The notes beneath the pieces are model-generated. The model made no database searches and had not been told where the DNA came from. It worked only from the letters and a program-made list of their open reading frames with translations. A stretch of DNA of 40,118 nt from JBDREC01 sp043820105 [NCBI: Pseudomonadota bacterium] (GTDB lineage: Bacteria; Bdellovibrionota_F; JAHFAK01), in the NCBI GenBank assembly GCA_043820105.1, contig JBDREC010000086.1, positions 1-40,118 of the forward strand, in the 5' to 3' direction. The position numbers were made by a program, and so were the translations under genes. Below, in pieces: positions 26,947 through 34,266 of this stretch. The first letter of the stretch is position 1, and each line of letters begins with the position of its first letter.

Positions 26947-28669
26947 GAATTCGATTAAGCTCCTTTCTCAAAATACCATTAATAAAATCGCAGCAGGTGA
27001 AGTTATTGAAAGACCTGCGTCCATTTTAAAAGAACTAATTGAAAATTCTATTGACGCTCAAAGTAAAAATATTACTGTTGAGCTTGGCAATTCCTTGCCT
27101 TGGTTTCTTTCTATTACTGATGATGGAATAGGAATGAATCACGATGATTTAAGCTTGTGTGTTAAAAGGCATGCAACAAGTAAACTTACAGAAGAAGAAG
27201 ACCTTTTAAGCCTTAATACGTTGGGTTTTCGAGGCGAGGCTTTGCCTAGTATTGCATCGATTTCAAAGATGGCCCTAGAATCAAGAACACGTGATGATCT
27301 GACTGGTCGCTTACTTAGGATTGAAGGCGGGTTTGAAGATGAGATACAAGAAGTAGCACTTCCATATGGAACAAAAATAACAATTAAAGATATCTTTTTT
27401 AATACTCCTGCCCGGCAAAAGTTTTTAAAAAGATATGCAACTGAACTTAATCATGCCATTGAAATTTTTTATTTAACTGCCTTTATACATCAAAACATAT
27501 CCTTTAAGTTATATAAAGGAAAGCAGCTTGTGTACCATTTTTCTGAAAATACAAGCATTAGGGAAAGAGCGCAAAATGTCTTTGGTTCAGAATTTTATAA
27601 TAATTCTGCTAATTTAAAATCTGAAAATGAAACTTATAGATTAAATGGAATTATTTCAAGTTCAAGATATACTAAATCAAATAGCAAAAATATTATTTTC
27701 TACGTTAATAATAGATCTGTTCGTGATAAAACTTTGATACACGCTGTTACTCATGCTTATAAAAATTTTATTCCATACGGGAGATATCCAGCTGTTGTTC
27801 TTTCATTACAATGTCCACAAGATATGGTTGATATTAATGTTCATCCAGCGAAGTCAGAAGTTAGGTTTGTTGATCAATCTCAGATATATCGTTTTGTTTA
27901 TCATGCTATAAAAGATAAATTGGAGTTTGGGGAAAAAGAGCACAAGGGAACAAGGGAACAAGAAATTAATTCAAAATTCAAAATTCAAAATTCAAAATTA
28001 ACCAATGAAATAAGTACAAGCAATATTGTGTCACTAAATTCATTTCCATCTCAGGAAAACTTATGGGTTAAAGAAGAAACGGGTTACTTTGAATCAATGG
28101 AAGTTATTGGGCAATATGATGCAAGTTATATTGTTTGTGAAAGCAGTGATAATAAGCTTTATTTATTTGATCAGCATGCGATGGCTGAAAGGGTTGCTTA
28201 CGAAAAAATTCTCGAAAGTTATGATGCAAAGAATGTAATTTCACAGAAATTACTTTTTCCTGTATCAATTGATTTAAAAAAAGGCACCTTATCTCAAATT
28301 GAAATATTTTTTGAAAAATTTAAGGAGATAGGATTTGAAGTAGAAGCATTTGGCGAAGAAACAATAATAATTAATTCCCATCCTGCAATCATTAGTTCAT
28401 CAAATATTGAGTCTATTATAATTGATATAATTGAAGAACTACTGGTTCTTGGAGATATTAGAAAATTTGATGACATTATTCATAAGCTAATTTCAATGCT
28501 TGCTTGCAAAGCTTCTATTAAAGCAGGAGCTTTAATGAATGTTGAAGAAATAAAACAGCTTTTAAAAGATGTTGATAAGCTGGGAATTGGTTTAACATGC
28601 CCTCATGGCAGACCCTTTGCAAAAGAGTTTGAAAAAGCAGAAGTCATGAAGTGGTTTCATAGGAAGTGA
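26927..28669 (+). CDS. mutL: DNA mismatch repair protein MutL
   Basis: MutL links mismatch recognition by MutS to strand removal. The 580-residue product starts at GTG inside the end of tatA. The N-terminal GHKL ATPase has E36-N40 (ELIEN), DDGIGM (65-70) and GFRGEAL (100-106). The C-terminal domain keeps the endonuclease site: DQHAMAERVAYE (415-426), ACKASIKAG (about 525) and CPHGRP (about 558-563). So this is a nicking MutL, as in bacteria that lack MutH. The linker (residues about 338-357) is encoded by period-8 and period-7 tandem repeats; see 27942-27995. MutS is not in this window. Confidence 0.96.
   Translation: MSKKKHKNSIKLLSQNTINKIAAGEVIERPASILKELIENSIDAQSKNITVELGNSLPWFLSITDDGIGMNHDDLSLCVKRHATSKLTEEEDLLSLNTLGFRGEALPSIASISKMALESRTRDDLTGRLLRIEGGFEDEIQEVALPYGTKITIKDIFFNTPARQKFLKRYATELNHAIEIFYLTAFIHQNISFKLYKGKQLVYHFSENTSIRERAQNVFGSEFYNNSANLKSENETYRLNGIISSSRYTKSNSKNIIFYVNNRSVRDKTLIHAVTHAYKNFIPYGRYPAVVLSLQCPQDMVDINVHPAKSEVRFVDQSQIYRFVYHAIKDKLEFGEKEHKGTREQEINSKFKIQNSKLTNEISTSNIVSLNSFPSQENLWVKEETGYFESMEVIGQYDASYIVCESSDNKLYLFDQHAMAERVAYEKILESYDAKNVISQKLLFPVSIDLKKGTLSQIEIFFEKFKEIGFEVEAFGEETIIINSHPAIISSSNIESIIIDIIEELLVLGDIRKFDDIIHKLISMLACKASIKAGALMNVEEIKQLLKDVDKLGIGLTCPHGRPFAKEFEKAEVMKWFHRK
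27942..27995. repeat. Tandem repeats inside mutL
   Basis: ACAAGGGA occurs twice (27942-27957, then a partial unit), followed after a few bases by four perfect copies of AATTCAA (27968-27995). The frame stays open; three heptamers make one seven-residue period, giving NSKFKIQ then NSKLTNE. The site falls in the flexible MutL linker. Confidence 0.93.
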
Positions 28670-28677
28670 CAATGAAC

Positions 28678-28971
28678 TTATTCTGCTTCATTTGAAACTT
28701 TATCTAATTTTTTATTTAGTTTATTAACTTTTCTTCTAAGGTGAGTAATATAAACGCCTGATCTTAAAATCTCAAAAAATACAAGCAAGATCATGAATAA
28801 GATGCCTGAACCAATAGATAATAATATGATCAAATAAAGTGGTATTGGTCCAACGGGTTTTCTTAAAAAGCTAATTGTTATTTCTTGAGTGTTTGATGCA
28901 ACAAAGTCACCTAAAATAAGAACAATTGCAATAATAAGAACTATGAAAAATACTTTTTTTAATAATCTCAT
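28678..28971 (-). CDS. LapA-domain inner-membrane protein
   Basis: A 97-residue protein with two membrane helices (about 5-25 and 44-68) and a C-terminal coiled stretch (LRRKVNKLNKKLDKVSNEAE). The pattern GDFVASNTQEITISFLRKPV between the helices fits the LapA (DUF1049) family. In enterics LapA works with LapB in control of lipopolysaccharide synthesis; lapB is not in this window. GGTGA precedes the ATG. It ends 8 bp from the mutL stop and lies downstream of the HIT gene in the same direction. Confidence 0.8.
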   Translation of the reverse strand: MRLLKKVFFIVLIIAIVLILGDFVASNTQEITISFLRKPVGPIPLYLIILLSIGSGILFMILLVFFEILRSGVYITHLRRKVNKLNKKLDKVSNEAE

Positions 28972-29043
28972 CTTTTCACCAAGATTAATTATAATTTATT
29001 AAACTATCTTAAATATATTTAAATTAAATTTCAATTTAATATA

Positions 29044-29544
29044 TTAAATATTTTCTATCTTTTTAAATTCTTTACTCAAAATATTATATGTATTTTGGAT
29101 ATGATCAGAAATAACTCTTGTTTCTGAAATTACACACATATAATTTGAATCACCAAGCCATCTAGGAACAATATGAAAGTGTAAGTGATCTACAATACCT
29201 GCTCCAGCCACTTGTTCTAAATTACATCCTATATTAAAGCCTTCAGGATTTAGAGTCTTTTTTAGCATTTCAACTGACTTGGATATTGTTTTCATTATTT
29301 TTAGTTGAGTTTCTTCATTTAAGGTTTCAATATTTCTTTCGTGGTTTTTAGGTATAACTAAAAGATGGCCATTTATATATGGAAATTTATTCATTGAAAC
29401 ACAAATTGTATTATCTCTATATAATAACAAGTTTTCTTCTAAGGTTTTAGCCTGAAAAAAGTTGCAAAAAATACAGGATGCAGTTTTATTATCTTTTGTG
29501 GAAAGGATGTAATCCATTCTCCATGGAGCCCATAATTGTTTCAA
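29044..29544 (-). CDS. HIT family nucleotide-binding hydrolase
   Basis: A 166-residue histidine-triad protein. The triad is HLHFHIV (H120, H122, H124). An N-terminal pair C24/C27 (CIFC) suggests a zinc site. The start KQLWAPWRMDYI is characteristic of the family branch related to diadenosine polyphosphate phosphorylases. It should hydrolyse or phosphorolyse a nucleotide ester; the exact substrate is open. The start codon is TTG with AAGGA before it, 17 bp after the sppA stop, so it is likely in one operon with sppA. Confidence 0.92.
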   Translation of the reverse strand: MKQLWAPWRMDYILSTKDNKTASCIFCNFFQAKTLEENLLLYRDNTICVSMNKFPYINGHLLVIPKNHERNIETLNEETQLKIMKTISKSVEMLKKTLNPEGFNIGCNLEQVAGAGIVDHLHFHIVPRWLGDSNYMCVISETRVISDHIQNTYNILSKEFKKIENI

Positions 29545-29561
29545 TTTATTTATTCCTTAGA

Positions 29562-30485
29562 TTATTTTACAATAATTGTTTCTTTTTTTTCAATAGCTGC
29601 ATTAATTGCATTGGAGATCATTTTGGTTCCAGAATCCATTATGAATTCAATTAATTGTTCATGCTTTTCTTTATAGTATTTAACTTTAGGTTTGCCGCTG
29701 ATACCTGAATGTCTGGCTGCATAAGCTATAACAGAAGGCAAGTTGCCAAGTTCATCAATCAGACCATTTTCTAAAGCTTGTTTGCCAGTAAAAACTCTTC
29801 CATCAGATAATGCTTTTACTTTTTCTTTTTCCATATTTCTGGCTACAGAAATGTCAGTAATAAATTGATCATGGATGTCATCAGCTAGGTCTTGAAATAT
29901 TTTTTCTTCCTCTTTTGACATTACTTTAAATGGAGAGCCCATGTCCTTATATTTTCCAGCTTTTATTGTGTGCTTTTTAATTTTCGCCCAATCATAGAGC
30001 TCTTGAAGGTTAAAAAGGTCCATTATCGTGCCAATGCTACCTGTTAACGTGCCTGGGCTTGCAAAAATTCTATCTGTTGCTGAAGCAATGTAATAGCCTC
30101 CAGAGGCTGCAGCGGATCCCATTGATGCATAAATTTTAAGTTTCTTTTTTTGACGTAATATTTCTTCATATACTTCTTGGCAAGGTGCAACTGATCCACC
30201 AGGAGAATTTATTCTAATAATAACAGCTTTAACATTCTCCTGATCTGCAAAGTGTTTTATACCCTCAATATACATTTTTGAATCTAGGATAACTCCCTCT
30301 ACTTCAACGATTCCAATATCAGGCTTGCTTGACAGTTCAACTTTGCTTCCAGTTAAAGAGTAAAGAAAAATAAAAAAACCTGCAGATACAAGTAGAAATG
30401 TACCCAATACTGCAAATGTAACAATAATGACTGTATAATTTATTTTTTGTTTATTTACTACTGTAGCTTTTGGTATTTGGTTCAA
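29562..30485 (-). CDS. sppA: Signal peptide peptidase SppA
   Basis: A 307-residue membrane-anchored serine protease that clears cleaved signal peptides. One membrane helix lies at about 18-42. The nucleophile is S128 in SAAASGGYYIAS, and the catalytic lysine is in KAGKYKD (175-181). SPGTLTGSIGT follows the nucleophile as in the family. It is the short (single-domain) form, not the 67-kDa E. coli type. The start codon is TTG with AAGGAG six bases before. A heptamer repeat separates it from rpsA. Confidence 0.93.
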   Translation of the reverse strand: MNQIPKATVVNKQKINYTVIIVTFAVLGTFLLVSAGFFIFLYSLTGSKVELSSKPDIGIVEVEGVILDSKMYIEGIKHFADQENVKAVIIRINSPGGSVAPCQEVYEEILRQKKKLKIYASMGSAAASGGYYIASATDRIFASPGTLTGSIGTIMDLFNLQELYDWAKIKKHTIKAGKYKDMGSPFKVMSKEEEKIFQDLADDIHDQFITDISVARNMEKEKVKALSDGRVFTGKQALENGLIDELGNLPSVIAYAARHSGISGKPKVKYYKEKHEQLIEFIMDSGTKMISNAINAAIEKKETIIVK

Positions 30486-30502
30486 GGTATCTCCTTATTA
30501 TA

Positions 30503-30530
30503 AGTGGTAAGTGTTAAGTGGTAAGTGGTA
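30503..30530. repeat. Heptamer repeat (AGTGGTA)x4
   Basis: The units are AGTGGTA, AGTGTTA, AGTGGTA and AGTGGTA. The array starts 17 bp upstream of the sppA start, much as the array at 21741 stands upstream of the response regulator. Confidence 0.9.
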
Positions 30531-30630
30531 AGTAAAATATGAAAATATTATTAGCACTTATCACGTTAAACCTACTTTTTGATAAAAATAGTTTAATTAA
30601 TTGAAATGTCAATTTTGTTTGGAGATTTTT

Positions 30631-30659
30631 TAAATTATGAATTTTGAATTATAATTTTA
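30631..30659. repeat. AATTCAA-type repeat and palindrome after rpsA
   Basis: Read on the minus strand this contains AATTCAA then AATTCAT, the word also found in mutL. Its outer parts AAATTAT and ATAATTT are complementary, so it can fold as an AT-only hairpin 10 bp after the rpsA stop. It may serve as a weak terminator. Confidence 0.6.
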
Positions 30660-30668
30660 AATAAAGAT

Positions 30669-32555
30669 TTATTCTGATTTCTCTTCTTCTTTGGCTTCAG
30701 CCAAAGCTTCTTCTTTGGGTTCTTCTATATTCACTTTTTCAACAGCTTCATCTGTTTTAGGTTCTTCAGCTTTTACCTCTTCAATTGCTTCTTCTGCTTT
30801 AGTTTCTTCAACAGGTTCCTCTGCTTTAGGCTCTTCTTGTTTTTCACCAATGGTAGGCATTAAGTCTCCAAATGTTGGAGCTGCAGTTTTTGAATCTTTA
30901 TTAAATTCTTCGATTGCTTTTCTATCTTCTGCATTTTGAACTGCCTTAATACTTAAAGCCATTTTTCGTTCATCTGGATCAATGCTAATAACCATAGCTT
31001 CAATTTCGTCACCTGAATTGAATTTTGGTTTATTTTCTTCATCTTTATCATAGATTTCTTTTTTGTGTACTAGGCCTTCAATTTCATTTTCAACTTGTAC
31101 AAAAATACCGAAATCAGTAAGTTTGGTAATTTTACCTTTAATAATATCACCTGATGAATATTTATTAGCAGCAAGTTTCCAAGGATCGTCTTTTAGTTGT
31201 TTTATGCCAAGAGTAAATCTTTCGTTTTCAACATCTAAGCTAAGGACGATAGCTTGTACTTCTTCCCCCTTTGAGAAAAGGTCTGAAGGATGTTTTGTTT
31301 TTGTATTCCAGGAAAGGTCAGATGTATGAACAAGGCCATCAATATCTGTATCAACGCCAACAAAAATTCCAAAATCAGCTACTTTTTTAACTTCACCTGT
31401 AAGCACAGATCCAACTGGGTATTTCTTTGCTAGTTCTTCCCATGGATTTGGTTCTGTTTGACGCATTCCCAGAGAAATTCTTTTATTTGGTACATCAATG
31501 TCTAAGATAACAGCTTCAACTACATCACCAATTGCAACTAGTTTTGATGGGTGTTTAACTCTTTTGGTCCAGGACATTTCTGAAATATGTATTAGGCCTT
31601 CAATGCCTTCTTCTAATTCAACAAATGCGCCATAATCAGTAATACTAACAATTTTTCCCTTAATCTTTTGACTGATTGGATATTTTTTGTCAGCTTCAAC
31701 CCATGGATCTGGAGTGATTTGTTTTAAGCCAAGAGAGACTCTCTCGTTATTTTCATCATATTTGAGTACCATTACATTAACTTCATCACCAATTGAAAAC
31801 ATTTCTGATGGATGGTTAACTCTACCCCAGGACATATCTGTAATATGTAAAAGTCCGTCAATGCCACCAAGGTCAATAAATGCACCGTATTCAGTGATAT
31901 TTTTAACAATACCTTTAAGAATAGCACCTTCTTTTAGGTGTTTCATGGTTTCTGTTCTAAGCTCTTTTCTTTCTGTTTCCAAAAGTGCTTTTCTGGAAAG
32001 CACAATGTTGCCTCTTTTTTTATTAAACTTAATAAGTTTGAAGTTTAATTTTTTGCCTAAATAAGCATCAAGGTTTTTAACTGGAATTAAATCAATCTGA
32101 GAACCAGGTAAGAAAGCCTTTACGCCGATATCTACTGATAAGCCACCTTTAACTCTATCCATTATCCTGCCTTCAATGACTTCACCCTTTTCAAAGGAGT
32201 TTTCAATTTTATCCCAAACCTTCATTTTGTCTGCTTTATCTTTTGATAAAACAATGTTACCAGTATCGTCTTCTGTTTCCTCTATCAATACTTCGATTTC
32301 ATCACCGGGTTTAACGGTTATGTTTCTATCAAGATCTGAAAATTCGTGGATATTAATATAGCCCTCTGACTTATATCCAATATCTACTAAAACCTGGTCA
32401 TTTTCAATTTTAACTACAGTGCCCCTAATAACGGAGCCTTGTTTAAAATCATTTTGTTGCTTTAGGCTTTCATCTAAAAGCTGTTCGAAGTTATCTTCTC
32501 CAGCCAGTTCTAAGCCATTGCCATTACTTGAATCATTTAAATTACTTGGAATCAT
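30669..32555 (-). CDS. rpsA: 30S ribosomal protein S1
   Basis: A 628-residue protein with six S1 RNA-binding domains at about 38-105, 122-188, 207-278, 294-366, 381-453 and 468-537. The third to fifth keep the strongest motif (YGAFIDLGGIDGLLHITDMS and close copies). S1 recruits mRNA to the small subunit. The C-terminal 60 residues are an acidic, repetitive tail rich in Glu, Pro, Ala and Lys (EEPKAEEPVEETKAEE). That is an extension beyond the usual ~560 residues. The gene probably leads an operon with sppA, HIT and the lapA-like gene. Confidence 0.97.
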   Translation of the reverse strand: MIPSNLNDSSNGNGLELAGEDNFEQLLDESLKQQNDFKQGSVIRGTVVKIENDQVLVDIGYKSEGYINIHEFSDLDRNITVKPGDEIEVLIEETEDDTGNIVLSKDKADKMKVWDKIENSFEKGEVIEGRIMDRVKGGLSVDIGVKAFLPGSQIDLIPVKNLDAYLGKKLNFKLIKFNKKRGNIVLSRKALLETERKELRTETMKHLKEGAILKGIVKNITEYGAFIDLGGIDGLLHITDMSWGRVNHPSEMFSIGDEVNVMVLKYDENNERVSLGLKQITPDPWVEADKKYPISQKIKGKIVSITDYGAFVELEEGIEGLIHISEMSWTKRVKHPSKLVAIGDVVEAVILDIDVPNKRISLGMRQTEPNPWEELAKKYPVGSVLTGEVKKVADFGIFVGVDTDIDGLVHTSDLSWNTKTKHPSDLFSKGEEVQAIVLSLDVENERFTLGIKQLKDDPWKLAANKYSSGDIIKGKITKLTDFGIFVQVENEIEGLVHKKEIYDKDEENKPKFNSGDEIEAMVISIDPDERKMALSIKAVQNAEDRKAIEEFNKDSKTAAPTFGDLMPTIGEKQEEPKAEEPVEETKAEEAIEEVKAEEPKTDEAVEKVNIEEPKEEALAEAKEEEKSE

Positions 32556-32686
32556 AGTTTTACTCTCGGTTAATAGTTAATAATATTGTTTTCCCAATAC
32601 TAAGAGCATGGAAAAACCCCTTTTTTATTAAAGATAAGTGCCTATACACTTTTATTTTTTGACTTTCAAGTATTAAATGAAGTGAA

Positions 32687-34078
32687 TCAAAAGATTTTTC
32701 CAGGATTCAGGATGGTATTTGGATCAAATGCTTTTTTAATTTCTTTCATAAGATCTATTTGTTCTTTTTCTAGAAACATTGGTAAATATTCTTTCTTTGC
32801 AAGACCAATCCCGTGTTCTCCTGATACAATACCTGACATATCTTTTGCTATTTGATGAAGTTCTGCTTTTATTGTATATATCTTCATTGAGTTTAGCTTA
32901 TGATTTGTTTTGATTGAACGATTTTTTTTTGTAATATGGGTATGTATATTTCCATCCCCAGCGTGTCCATAACTTGGAAGCCAAATGTCATGTTTTTCAG
33001 ATATGGCCTGTACTGCCTGCAGATATGCGGAAACCTGAGATGGAGGAACAGTAATATCAAGGGGTTCTAATGTTTCCTTTTTTATAGCAAGATAAAGATT
33101 GCTTCTTAGGGCTAAAACATCTTTTCTTCTTTTTTCAGTATCTGCTATAACTGTATTATCTATGAGCTTATTATTTTCCGAACATAAATTGTTTATCTTT
33201 TCAGCTTCTGCAAACAATAATTCTTCAGAATTGCCATCCAGTATTATCATTAAAAAGGCCTGGCCTTTGCAGGGCCAAGTTTTATTTAGCATAAGTTCAC
33301 ATTTTTGAATTACATCTTTTTCCAGAAATTCAATAGCCATTGGCATAACTTGTGCCCTGATTTTTGGAACGATATTTAAGGCAGAATGAATATTTTCAAA
33401 AGGAATAATCAGTGTAAGCATTTCTTTGGGTTTTGGTAAAAGAGCAATAGTTATATTAGTCACAATACACAAGGTGCCTTCTGAACCAATAACAAGATTT
33501 AACAGATTATAGCCACTTGAGGATTTAACCAGTTTTCCACCAAGTTTAATAATTTTTCCATTTGCTAAAACACAGGTCATGCCTTTCACATAATTTCTAA
33601 CAATGCCGTATTTTACTGCTCTTGCTCCTCCAGCATTAGTAGCGATAAGGCCCCCGAATTGTGCGTTTTCTTCTCCGGGATGGGGCGGGAAAAATAAGTT
33701 TGCTTTTTCAATTTCCTTTGAGAATGCCTCTAAAGTAACTCCGGCTTCTATTTTTGCCATGAGATTTTCTGTATCGATTTCCAGAATTTTATTCATTTTA
33801 GAAAAACTAAGTACAATACCTCCCTTTAATGGGAGAGCTGACCCGCATAGACCAGTACCACCACCTCTGGCTGTTACCGGTATTTTAAGTTCATTGGCGT
33901 TTTTAAGTATTGCACTTACATCCTCTTTATTTTTTGGAAAAAGCACTAGCTCTGGTAAAAATCCTTTATCATATCCTGAAGATTCATCTTTTGAATATTC
34001 TTTTAATTCACTCTCATTTACCAAAGAATCTTTCCTCAAATGCTCTGGAATTTTACTTAAAAAGTTCTTAATTTTCAT
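32687..34078 (-). CDS. FAD-binding oxidoreductase, GlcD / D-lactate dehydrogenase type
   Basis: A 463-residue flavoprotein of the VAO/GlcD family. The FAD-binding domain (about 40-215) has PVTARGGGTGLCGSALPLKG and GGLIATNAGGARAVKYG. The C-terminal domain has GHAGDGNIHTH (about 377) and SGEHGIGLAKKEYL (about 427), and ends FDPNTILNPGKIF. It should oxidise a 2-hydroxy acid such as glycolate or D-lactate; the exact substrate is unknown. It has no fused Fe-S domain, and no glcE or glcF gene lies next to it. GAGATAATAA stands before the ATG. Confidence 0.92.
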   Translation of the reverse strand: MKIKNFLSKIPEHLRKDSLVNESELKEYSKDESSGYDKGFLPELVLFPKNKEDVSAILKNANELKIPVTARGGGTGLCGSALPLKGGIVLSFSKMNKILEIDTENLMAKIEAGVTLEAFSKEIEKANLFFPPHPGEENAQFGGLIATNAGGARAVKYGIVRNYVKGMTCVLANGKIIKLGGKLVKSSSGYNLLNLVIGSEGTLCIVTNITIALLPKPKEMLTLIIPFENIHSALNIVPKIRAQVMPMAIEFLEKDVIQKCELMLNKTWPCKGQAFLMIILDGNSEELLFAEAEKINNLCSENNKLIDNTVIADTEKRRKDVLALRSNLYLAIKKETLEPLDITVPPSQVSAYLQAVQAISEKHDIWLPSYGHAGDGNIHTHITKKNRSIKTNHKLNSMKIYTIKAELHQIAKDMSGIVSGEHGIGLAKKEYLPMFLEKEQIDLMKEIKKAFDPNTILNPGKIF

Positions 34079-34151
34079 TTATTATCTCATATACTTAAAA
34101 AATAATTATAATATGTGATCTAATTCACTTAAATTTACAATCAAAATTTGC

Positions 34152-34157
34152 TATAAT
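34152..34157 (+). promoter_or_regulatory. Candidate -10 box for the SBBP lipoprotein
   Basis: A perfect TATAAT lies about 110 bp before the GTG at 34267. The matching -35 position (TTAAAT, 34129-34134) is poor, so the promoter is uncertain. Confidence 0.3.
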
Positions 34158-34266
34158 AATATACGAGGCTACTAAATAATTACGATACTTGCACAATCTC
34201 ACTTAAGTGTTGGATATTATAGGATAATGTTCTTCAGGATGGTTTCAATTATTCAAGGAGGGTCTA

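Noticed and set aside
30691-32361. Plus-strand frames opposite rpsA
   Set aside because: They are Ser/Phe-rich shadows of the S1 coding sequence; the minus-strand domains are unambiguous.
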